NCBI GenBank assembly: GCA_900545445.1
Contig: UQZH01000030.1
Location: 1 to 25,620 of the forward strand
Length of the DNA: 25,620 bases
Direction of reading: 5' to 3'
DNA from: an uncultured Collinsella sp.
GTDB taxonomy: Bacteria; Actinomycetota; Coriobacteriia; Coriobacteriales; Coriobacteriaceae
The notes under the pieces are model-generated. The model had not been told where the DNA came from and did no database searches. It was given only the letters and a program-made list of their open reading frames with translations. Below, one piece after another: positions 1-6,715 of this stretch (positions within the stretch are counted from its first letter, which is position 1; each line of letters begins with the position of its first letter). The position numbers were made by a program, and so were the translations under genes.

Positions 1-192
1 GCGCACGGCATGGCTGCCAACGAGACGCTTGCGTCCGGTGAGCCCCAGGGCCCCAGCATGGAGTATCTGGGCGGCCACGGCGTGAACCCGGAGTATATCG
101 ACCGCGAGCTCAACCCCGATGCGCCCGAGATTCCCGCCGGTCCGGCACCGGTCGAGGGCATCATCATGGATTTTGAAACGAAGGAGGAGTAA
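1..192 (+). CDS. C-terminal end of a formate hydrogenlyase subunit (hycF position), partial
   Basis: The reading frame is open from the first base of the window (codons GCG CAC GGC) and stops at 190-192, so this is the last 63 residues of a gene that begins outside. The visible tail is Pro/Glu/Gly-rich, has no cysteines and no domain I recognise. An internal ATG at 10 exists but there is no reason to start there. The next gene is a clear hycG homologue, and in enterobacterial hyc/hyf operons the gene before hycG/hyfI encodes the two-[4Fe-4S] ferredoxin-like subunit HycF/HyfH, so this is probably its C-terminal extension. That identity is inferred from gene order only. The final codons (AAGGAGGAG) double as the ribosome binding site of hycG. 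Confidence 0.6.
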   Translation, partial: AHGMAANETLASGEPQGPSMEYLGGHGVNPEYIDRELNPDAPEIPAGPAPVEGIIMDFETKEE

Positions 193-194
193 CC

Positions 195-977
195 ATGGCC
201 GAACCCACGCTTTTGCCCGAGCGGCTCCAGTACCTCCCGACCAAGATCGAGCTCGACGAGAGCATCGAGAAGGCCAAGGCGACCCTTCTTAAGAAGATCA
301 AACGCTCGGTGTACGTCTACCGTGTCGACTGCGGCGGCTGCAACGGCTGCGAGATCGAGATCTTCGGTTCCATCACGCCCGTCTTCGACGTCGAGCGCTT
401 TGGCATCAAGGTCGTGCCCTCGCCCCGTCACGCCGATGTGCTGCTGTACACCGGCGCCGTGACGCGTGCCATGCGCATGCCGGCCCTGCGCGCCTTTGAG
501 GCCGCACCCGATCCCAAGATTGTGGTGTCCTATGGCGCGTGCGGCTGCACCGGCGGCATCTTCTACGATAACTACTGCGTCTGGGGCGGCACGGACAAGA
601 TCTTGCCGGTCGATGTCTACATCCCCGGCTGCCCGCCCAGCCCCGCGCAGACCATCTACGGCTTTGCCATGGCGCTCGGTCTGCTGGACCAAAAGCTCCA
701 TGCCGAGACCACGGTGGAGGCCGCCGGCGAGCAGGCCGATATCCTGCACCCCGGTGTGCCGTACAAGCTGCGCGTTGCCATCGAGCGCGAAGCTCGCGCC
801 ATGAGCGGCTACCGTTACGGCCGCGACCTGGCCAACGAGTTTATGGATACGCTTGAGAGCGCGCCCAAGGGCGATATCCGCGGTGCCATGGCGCTGCTCA
901 TCGACAAGCAGGACGATCCGCGCCGCGTCGAGGTGTACTCGGCGCTGCAGGATCTGGTGCTGGCCGGAGGTCGCTAG
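195..977 (+). CDS. hycG: Formate hydrogenlyase / group 4 [NiFe]-hydrogenase small subunit (HycG/HyfI, NuoB-like)
   Basis: This is the small electron-transfer subunit of a membrane-bound group 4 [NiFe]-hydrogenase. It carries the proximal [4Fe-4S] cluster that passes electrons to the Ni-Fe site in the large subunit for H2 evolution. The 260 residues match E. coli HycG (about 255) nearly end to end from my knowledge of that sequence: YVYRVDCGGCNGCEIEIFG with C46, C49 and C52, then VVPSPRHADVLLYTGAVTRA, SYGACGCTGG, and PGCPPSPAQTIYGFAMALG with further cluster cysteines. The start ATG at 195 has AAGGAGG directly upstream inside the previous gene. The stop abuts the hycH start with no gap, so the genes are translated as one operon. 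It lacks a signal peptide, as expected for a cytoplasm-facing complex. Confidence 0.95.
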   Translation: MAEPTLLPERLQYLPTKIELDESIEKAKATLLKKIKRSVYVYRVDCGGCNGCEIEIFGSITPVFDVERFGIKVVPSPRHADVLLYTGAVTRAMRMPALRAFEAAPDPKIVVSYGACGCTGGIFYDNYCVWGGTDKILPVDVYIPGCPPSPAQTIYGFAMALGLLDQKLHAETTVEAAGEQADILHPGVPYKLRVAIEREARAMSGYRYGRDLANEFMDTLESAPKGDIRGAMALLIDKQDDPRRVEVYSALQDLVLAGGR

Positions 978-1559
978 ATGGAGCTCACGGACCGCTCTGG
1001 TTACTTTGCGGGCCCCGGTATGCTCGGCGGCTCCTTTGGCGATGCCTCGCGCGCAAGCGACGAGGCCGCCGAGGGCGTCGCCGACCCCTGCCTGGGCCAT
1101 GCGCCCGACCAGGTGGTCTTTTACGAGCTCACGCGTAAGTTTGTGGAGACCGAGGAAGACGTTCCCCAGGAGGCCTGCGACGTGCTGTACTACACGCTCG
1201 CCGTGGGCCACCACACCGGCGTGCTCGATTGCTTTGAGCCGCGCCTGTCGGTGCCGGTGGATGTGTTCTATACGCTTATCGACGCGTTGCCGGAGGGGGA
1301 GGCCAAGACCAAGTTCGAGGCCATCCGCTCCTTTGGCGAGTGCCAGCTCGACAAGGCGGCGGTGCCGTCGCTGCTCGAGGCCTGTGATGCGCTGCTCGAC
1401 GAGCGCGGTTTTCGCGGTTCTGCCAAGGCCGGCATCTCGGTGTTCGATGACGACTTTGGCCTGCATGCCCAGCAGGTCGCGTTCTTAATGAAATTTCACG
1501 ATTTGGTGGAGCGCGTGCGCGATGTGTCGGGCGTGTATCTGACGGGAAGGTTGCAGTAA
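978..1559 (+). CDS. hycH: Formate hydrogenlyase maturation protein HycH
   Basis: HycH is needed for assembly of the formate hydrogenlyase hydrogenase and is not part of the final complex. From about residue 44 the protein follows E. coli HycH (VVFYELTRKFV, YYTLAVGHHTGVLDC, FGECQLD, and the C-terminal FLMKFHDLVERV and VYLTGRLQ). It is longer than the E. coli protein (193 versus about 136 residues). The difference is a roughly 40-residue Gly/Ala/Asp-rich N-terminal extension and a short insert before the last helix. The ATG at 978 follows the hycG stop directly and has GGAGG a few bases upstream, so the extension appears to be translated; an in-frame ATG at 1020 has no good binding site. The stop codon overlaps the hycI start by one base. 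Confidence 0.88.
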   Translation: MELTDRSGYFAGPGMLGGSFGDASRASDEAAEGVADPCLGHAPDQVVFYELTRKFVETEEDVPQEACDVLYYTLAVGHHTGVLDCFEPRLSVPVDVFYTLIDALPEGEAKTKFEAIRSFGECQLDKAAVPSLLEACDALLDERGFRGSAKAGISVFDDDFGLHAQQVAFLMKFHDLVERVRDVSGVYLTGRLQ

Positions 1560-2062
1560 TGGGTCACGTTGTGGATGGACGTGTGAACGGCGCCCCGTTT
1601 GCGGGTATCGTGCTCACGGCGGGAAGCGTGCTGCGTGCCGACGATGCCGCCGGCCCCGTGCTCTCCAAAAAGATGGAGGACGCACCCATCGCCGGTTGGT
1701 ACACCATCGACGGAGGCCAAACGCCCGAGGACGACATCATCGAGGTCAAGCGCGAGCGTCCGCCGCGTTTGGTTTTGGTCGATGCCGCCGACATGGCGCT
1801 GCCCGTCGGGTCTATCCGCCTGCTCGATAAGCGCGATGTGGCCCGCAAGTCGATGTTCACCACGCATTCGCTCCCTTTGTCGATTCTGATCGAGGAAATC
1901 GAGCAATCGTGCGAAGATATCGTCTTCGTTGGGATTCAGCCGGGCGATACGGAGTTTTACAACCCCATGTCCCCGGAGGTCTTTGACGCCGTCGACGCCG
2001 TGTACGACGCCGTGGCCGCCAACGACTTTTCCAACTTTGTCCGCTTGGGGCAAGAGCAATAG
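1559..2062 (+). CDS. hycI: Hydrogenase maturation endopeptidase HycI
   Basis: HycI is the Ni-dependent protease that removes the C-terminal tail of the hydrogenase large subunit after the Ni-Fe site is filled. The 167 residues align with E. coli HycI (156): RADDAAGPVL, WYTIDGG.TPEDDI, RLVLVDAADM, TTHSLPL, VFVGIQPGDTEFY and PMSPEV. The three nickel-sensing residues of HycI (Asp16, Asp62 and His90 in E. coli) correspond to D29, D75 and H103. The usual GN..GDDGAGP N-terminus reads GSVLRADDAAGP, a slightly divergent version, preceded by about a dozen extra residues. The ATG overlaps the hycH stop (TAATG), indicating translational coupling. Confidence 0.93.
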   Translation: MGHVVDGRVNGAPFAGIVLTAGSVLRADDAAGPVLSKKMEDAPIAGWYTIDGGQTPEDDIIEVKRERPPRLVLVDAADMALPVGSIRLLDKRDVARKSMFTTHSLPLSILIEEIEQSCEDIVFVGIQPGDTEFYNPMSPEVFDAVDAVYDAVAANDFSNFVRLGQEQ

Positions 2063-2101
2063 GAGCGCTTGTCCCTGCTGATTAGGAAAGAAGTGATTGA
2101 C

Positions 2102-2941
2102 ATGGCAGATTCCAAGGTGGAGTACCCCGCTCCCGATTGCCTGGCGCCCGCCGCGATCGAGGCCAAGACCGAGGCCGCCGGCGTGACCAAGGCCAACCTG
2201 CCGGTCGCAAAGGCCTTTCTGTTGGCAATGTTCGCCGGTGCGTTCATTGCCTTCGGCGGCCTGTTCTTTACCGTGTTCTTGAGCGATAGCACGCTGGGCT
2301 GGGGCGCTCAGCGTGTCGTGGGCGGCCTGTGCTTTTGCTTGGGCCTGGTGCTGGTGCTGGTGTGCGGCGCCGAGCTGTTTACCGGTAATTCGCTTATGGT
2401 CTGCGCGCTCAAGAGTAAAAAGATCACCCTGGTCCAGATGCTCAAGGCCTGGGTCGTCGTGTGGGTCGGCAATTTTGTCGGTGCCCTGTTCATCGTCTTT
2501 TTGGTGTACATGGCCGGCATTTACAAGCTCAACGGCGAGGCGGTCGCCAATTCCATGGTGAGCGTCGCCGCTGGCAAGGTGACGGTCGACTGGGTGACGA
2601 TCTTCTTCCGTGGCATCCTGTGCAACATCTTTGTGTGCCTGGCCGTGTGGATCGGTACCGCCGGCAAGACCGTGGTCGATAAGGTTGTGGGCATTCTTCT
2701 GCCCATCGCCGCCTTTGTGGCCTGCGGTTTTGAGCACTGCGTTGCCAATATGTACTTTTTGCCCATGGGTGCCGTGATGCATGCATGCGGTTATGGTGCC
2801 GACGTCGCCGGCGCCGATGCGCTCAACGCTGCGGGCATTGCGTTTAACTTGTCCGCCGCCACGCTGGGCAACATCGTGGGCGGCGCGGTTCTGATCGCGC
2901 TCGGCTACTGGTTTATCTACGCTAAGAAGTCCGAGGCGTAA
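2102..2941 (+). CDS. focA: Formate/nitrite transporter family channel (FocA)
   Basis: This is an inner-membrane pentameric channel of the FNT family, here almost certainly for formate because it ends a formate hydrogenlyase operon. It has 279 residues and six hydrophobic segments. Family signatures are present: ELFTGNSLM with T94 (Thr91 in E. coli FocA), FFRGILCNIFVCLAVW, and GFEHCVANMYFLPMG with H212 (His209, the gating histidine). I chose the ATG at 2102, which has AGGAAAG upstream. An in-frame TTG at 2069 would add 11 residues with no family support. It lies 39 bases after hycI with no terminator between, so it is probably co-transcribed with the hyc genes. Confidence 0.93.
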   Translation: MADSKVEYPAPDCLAPAAIEAKTEAAGVTKANLPVAKAFLLAMFAGAFIAFGGLFFTVFLSDSTLGWGAQRVVGGLCFCLGLVLVLVCGAELFTGNSLMVCALKSKKITLVQMLKAWVVVWVGNFVGALFIVFLVYMAGIYKLNGEAVANSMVSVAAGKVTVDWVTIFFRGILCNIFVCLAVWIGTAGKTVVDKVVGILLPIAAFVACGFEHCVANMYFLPMGAVMHACGYGADVAGADALNAAGIAFNLSAATLGNIVGGAVLIALGYWFIYAKKSEA

Positions 2942-2963
2942 GGTACCGTCTGTTTGACGTTGG

Positions 2964-2999
2964 GCCTCCCGCGGGGCGTTGCCGTGCGGGAGGCTTTTT
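2964..2999 (+). terminator. Rho-independent terminator after focA
   Basis: A perfect 9-bp stem (GCCTCCCGC at 2964-2972 with GCGGGAGGC at 2986-2994) is followed by TTTTT at 2995-2999. It closes the hyc-focA operon, 22 bases after the focA stop. Confidence 0.9.
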
Positions 3000-3063
3000 G
3001 GGTCTGGGGCTCGTTGCCGGGCTTTTGGCCTGTTGTGTTTGGCTGATGAAAGGGGTAATCGAG

Positions 3064-5181
3064 ATGGCATCTGCTGTGAAGCGTGATGGTCGCTCCGTAG
3101 TGACGACATGCGGGGGATGCTATGCCGATTGCGCCTTTGCGGCCCATGTTGAGGATGGGCGTGTGGTGGCCGAGTTGCCGGTGCCGGGGCATCCGTGCGC
3201 GGCGCGTGCCCTGTGTGCCCGCGGACGGCATCGCCTGGCAATGCCGTTTGACGAGCGCGACCGCATTGTGCACCCCATGCGACGCCGCCAGGATGGCTCG
3301 AGGTTCGATGTGATTTCGTGGGACGAGGCGTTCGCGCAGATTGCCGAGCGTCTTTTGGGCATTGTTGACGAGCGCGGGCCTCGTGCGCTGGGTATGACGC
3401 TCGGCGTGCCCTCGTTCGACCGCTACTGGGCGTATCGTTTTATGCATGCGCTTGGTTCGCCCAACGTGTATGGTGCCGACGGTGCCTGCGAGGTAAGCCG
3501 ACTTACCGGTTGGGAGCACAGCTTGGGCTATAGTCCCGCCTCCGACCTTGCGCACACCGATTGCATCATGTATCTGGGGCGTTCGCTGGTGGACTCGTCT
3601 TCGATGGGGGCAGTCGACGCCTTGAATGACGCACGCCGGCGCGGGGCGAAAATCATTGTCGTGGACCCGCGGCGCAGTGGCTCGGCTGCGCTTGCCGACC
3701 GCTGGCTGCGCGTACGCCCGGGCTGCGACTTGGCGCTGCTGTTGGGTATTGCCCATGTCTTGATTGCCGAGGACCTGTATGACCACGAGTTCGTGACCCG
3801 CTATACCACGGGTTTTGACGAGCTGGCACAGACGGCCAGTGCTTGGACGCCCGAGTGGGCTGAGTCGATGTGCGACGTGCCGGCCGCAGAGATCGCCGCC
3901 ACGGCGCGCGATCTAGCTGCCGCGGCGCCTGCTGCGGTGGTGGACGCCGGCTTTCATGGCGGCATTGGCATCGCGTATGCCAACAGCACCCAGACCGCGC
4001 GCGCGATTTGTCTGGTCGATGTGCTGCTGGGCTGCATCGGACACGCAGGCGGCGCGCTCAATCCACCTACACCGCTTGTGCTGGGCGACCTTGATCCCGC
4101 ACGTTTTGCGACGCCGCCGGTGTCGCGCATATCCAAGCTGGGGTCCGAGCGCTATCCACTGGTCGATCCGGTGCGCGGCCTGTGCACGACCATCGGTCAG
4201 TCGATTCTGGCCGGGGACCTGCGCGGGCTGATCGTTTACGCCAGCAATCCCGGCGCGGGCTATGGCAACGCCGGGGCGTGGTTATCGATTCTGGAACAGC
4301 TCGACTTGCTCGTGACGATTGATATTCGCTGGTCCGAGACGGCGCGTGCTTCTGATTTCGTGCTGCCCGACGTGACGTATCTGGAGGCTGACCGCGGCGT
4401 GGGAACGGTGACAGGCGCCAACGATGCGCGCGTGTTCTACCGCAACGCCGTGCTGTCCATTTTGCATGACGACACGAGACCGGGGCGGGAGATCTTTGCC
4501 GGGTTGGCTGTGGCCTGCGGCGTTGGCGATTGCTTCGACTTTACGTCCGACGACCTGGCGGCTGCCCAGGTGGCGCCTTTTGGGATCGATCTGGACGAGC
4601 TCAAGGAGCGCGGCTGGGCCGATACGGGCGTGGCGCTGCCGTCGCGCACGGGAGAGCCGGTGATTCCGCTTGCCGGCGGCAAAATTGCGCTGGCAAGCGA
4701 CGTATGGGAACGAGTCGGCATGGGTCGTGTGCCCAACTGGATTGCGCCCATGGTGGAGCCCGGCCCGGGGATGTTTCGCCTCATTAGTGGCAACCGTCCC
4801 TTTGAGTCGCACACCTCGCGCAGGCTTGCGGCTCAAGGTGCCGCCGAGGCTGGATCGGACCTGGATGCCGTGCAGATGAATGCCGATGCCGCCGCTCGCA
4901 TGGGTATTGCCGACGGCGAGATCGTCGAACTCGTGAGCGATATGGGCCGCGACCGCGTGCGCGTGGAGACGACGCCGTATCTGCATCCGGCGTGCATCTT
5001 TACGTCGGCCGCCCCCGGCGGGCGTTCGTTTGGCGCCGATGCCGGTGGCGCTCAAGCCTTGGGCGTGGGCCCGCTCGACCATACGCCGCTGCGCTGGGAC
5101 CCGTTGACGGGTGCCGCGCTCACCCAGGAAAACGCCGTTCGTGTGGAAAAGATCGCGGCGCGCGAGGATAATAGCGATTGA
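3064..5181 (+). CDS. Molybdopterin (bis-PGD) oxidoreductase catalytic subunit, DMSO reductase family
   Basis: A 705-residue cytoplasmic member of the DMSO-reductase/formate-dehydrogenase superfamily. The N-terminal [4Fe-4S] motif is C16-x2-C19-x3-C23 with C51 (ALCARG). It is followed by ISWDEAFAQIAERL, the cofactor-binding VDPRRSGSAALADRWLRVRPGCDLALLLG, and a C-terminal PGD-binding barrel (RLISGNRPFESHT, LHPACIF). C142 (DGACEVSR) sits where the metal ligand lies, equivalent to Sec140 of FdhF, so this enzyme is of the Cys type. There is no Tat signal. No iron-sulfur or membrane partner subunit is encoded on either side. The substrate cannot be read from the sequence; polysulfide/thiosulfate reductase-like, formate dehydrogenase-like and single-subunit acetylene hydratase-like proteins all share this layout. 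The ATG at 3064 has AAAGGGG upstream; a TTG at 2998 lies in the preceding terminator. Confidence 0.88.
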   Translation: MASAVKRDGRSVVTTCGGCYADCAFAAHVEDGRVVAELPVPGHPCAARALCARGRHRLAMPFDERDRIVHPMRRRQDGSRFDVISWDEAFAQIAERLLGIVDERGPRALGMTLGVPSFDRYWAYRFMHALGSPNVYGADGACEVSRLTGWEHSLGYSPASDLAHTDCIMYLGRSLVDSSSMGAVDALNDARRRGAKIIVVDPRRSGSAALADRWLRVRPGCDLALLLGIAHVLIAEDLYDHEFVTRYTTGFDELAQTASAWTPEWAESMCDVPAAEIAATARDLAAAAPAAVVDAGFHGGIGIAYANSTQTARAICLVDVLLGCIGHAGGALNPPTPLVLGDLDPARFATPPVSRISKLGSERYPLVDPVRGLCTTIGQSILAGDLRGLIVYASNPGAGYGNAGAWLSILEQLDLLVTIDIRWSETARASDFVLPDVTYLEADRGVGTVTGANDARVFYRNAVLSILHDDTRPGREIFAGLAVACGVGDCFDFTSDDLAAAQVAPFGIDLDELKERGWADTGVALPSRTGEPVIPLAGGKIALASDVWERVGMGRVPNWIAPMVEPGPGMFRLISGNRPFESHTSRRLAAQGAAEAGSDLDAVQMNADAAARMGIADGEIVELVSDMGRDRVRVETTPYLHPACIFTSAAPGGRSFGADAGGAQALGVGPLDHTPLRWDPLTGAALTQENAVRVEKIAAREDNSD

Positions 5182-5211
5182 TTGACTCAGCCGATCGAAT
5201 TGGCTGATAGT
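5182..5211 (+). promoter_or_regulatory. Candidate promoter for selA-selB
   Basis: TTGACT (5182-5187) and GATAGT (5206-5211) are separated by 18 bases in the 76-base gap before selA. The -35 match is good (5/6) and the -10 match moderate (4/6). No terminator lies in the gap, so read-through from the upstream molybdoenzyme gene is equally possible. Confidence 0.3.
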
Positions 5212-5257
5212 TTGACGTTCGAATGATTGATTCACCTTTGGTTTTGAAAGGCCGCAC

Positions 5258-6715
5258 ATGAGCGATAGCCAGAACATGTCCGATGAGGTACGCGCCCGCC
5301 TTCGCGCTATTCCTTCCGTCAACGAGCTGCTCGCAGAGTGGCCGGTTGTGAAGGCGGCGGGGGAGACCTGCGACGCGGTGGTGCATGCCGCCGTCACGGC
5401 CGAGCTCGATGAGGAGCGCGCCGCGATTCGTGCCGGCGCCGCCCCGCGTTCCAAGCGCGAACTGGCCTCGGCCATTGAGTGGCGTGCGCATCGCTCCGCG
5501 CTGCCGAGCCTGCGTCCCGCCGTCAACGCCACGGGTGTGGTTATCCATACCAACCTTGGTCGAGCCCCGCTCGCGGAGTCGGCCGCCAAGGCCGTGGCCG
5601 AGGTCGCGCGCGGCTACAGCACGCTCGAGTACAGCGTGGACACCTGCTCGCGCGGGTCGCGCAAGGAGCATGCCGCGCAGCTCATCCGCTCGCTTACCGG
5701 TGCCGAGGACGCGCTGGTCGTCAACAATAACGCGGCCGCGGTGCTGCTAGTGCTTGCCACCCATGCCGCGGGCAAAGAGGTTATCGTCAGCCGCGGTGAG
5801 CTCGTCGAGATCGGTGGCAGCTTTCGTATTCCCGACGTCATGGCGGCCTCGGGCGCCAAACTCGTCGAGGTCGGCGCCACCAACCGCACGCATCTGGGCG
5901 ACTACGAGCGCGCCATCACGCCCGATACGGCCATGATCCTCAAGGTCCATCCTTCCAACTATCGCATCGAGGGCTTTCACGAGGAAGTGGGCTCTCGGGA
6001 GCTTGCCGCCCTGGCCCACAAGCATGGTCTGCTGTTCTACGAGGACCAGGGTTCGGGCGCGCTTTTGCCCGATGACATCCTGGTGCGCGGCGGTGAGGAG
6101 CCCACGCCGGCTTCGGTTTCGGCAGGGCTCGATCTGGTGTCGTGCTCGGGCGATAAACTGCTCGGTGCCGCACAGGCGGGCATTATCATGGGCCGTCGCG
6201 ATCTGGTCCAGGCCTGTGGGTCGCATCCGCTTATGCGCGCCCTGCGCCCGGGCAAACTGGCGCTCACGGCACTCGAGGCCACGCTGCGTATCTACATGGA
6301 CGGCGCCGATGTTGCCCATCGTGATATTCCGGTGCTCAGCATGCTTACGCTGCCGCAGGCTCATCTGGAGCGTCGCTCACGCAAGCTGTGCGAGCTGATG
6401 GTGGCGGGCCTCGATAAGGCTGGCTGCCCGTGTGCCGTGCAGGTGGAAATCGTCGAGGAGTCGTCGACCCCCGGTGGCGGCTCGCTGCCTACCGTGGAGC
6501 TGCCCACGATGTGCGTTGCCGTGCGTCTTGTTGACGCGCGCTTGACGGTCGATACGCTCAAGCGCTCGCTTGTCCAGGACTTCGACACGCCGGTCGTCAC
6601 GCGAACCTCGCACGATCGCATTTTGTTTGACGTCCGTACGCTCGTGGGCGACCGCGATATCGAGACGGCGGCGTCGACGCTCGTCGCGTGCGTTGAGAAG
6701 GCGATTGCTCGATGA
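5258..6715 (+). CDS. selA: L-seryl-tRNA(Sec) selenium transferase
   Basis: SelA is a PLP enzyme that converts Ser-tRNA(Sec) to selenocysteyl-tRNA(Sec) using selenophosphate. The 485 residues (E. coli 463) show the family features: RPAVNATGVVIHTNLGRAPL near residue 90, a fold-type I PLP domain with the Schiff-base lysine K300 in CSGDKLLGAAQAG, and LMRALRPGKLALTALEATL. The first ~85 residues (SVNELLAEWP...) form the N-terminal domain that binds tRNA(Sec). ATG 5258 has GAAAGG upstream. The stop overlaps the selB start (ATGA). selB and selC follow, so the whole tRNA-charging and decoding set except selD is together here. Confidence 0.96.
   Translation: MSDSQNMSDEVRARLRAIPSVNELLAEWPVVKAAGETCDAVVHAAVTAELDEERAAIRAGAAPRSKRELASAIEWRAHRSALPSLRPAVNATGVVIHTNLGRAPLAESAAKAVAEVARGYSTLEYSVDTCSRGSRKEHAAQLIRSLTGAEDALVVNNNAAAVLLVLATHAAGKEVIVSRGELVEIGGSFRIPDVMAASGAKLVEVGATNRTHLGDYERAITPDTAMILKVHPSNYRIEGFHEEVGSRELAALAHKHGLLFYEDQGSGALLPDDILVRGGEEPTPASVSAGLDLVSCSGDKLLGAAQAGIIMGRRDLVQACGSHPLMRALRPGKLALTALEATLRIYMDGADVAHRDIPVLSMLTLPQAHLERRSRKLCELMVAGLDKAGCPCAVQVEIVEESSTPGGGSLPTVELPTMCVAVRLVDARLTVDTLKRSLVQDFDTPVVTRTSHDRILFDVRTLVGDRDIETAASTLVACVEKAIAR

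Noticed and set aside
1496..3241. 581-residue open frame on the minus strand
   Set aside because: Overlaps hycI, focA and a terminator; His/Gly/Arg-rich shadow without domains.
5179..5226. UGA at the end of the molybdoenzyme gene read as selenocysteine
   Set aside because: Read-through would add about 14 unremarkable residues. The metal-ligand position is already a cysteine codon, and no clear SECIS hairpin follows at the needed spacing.
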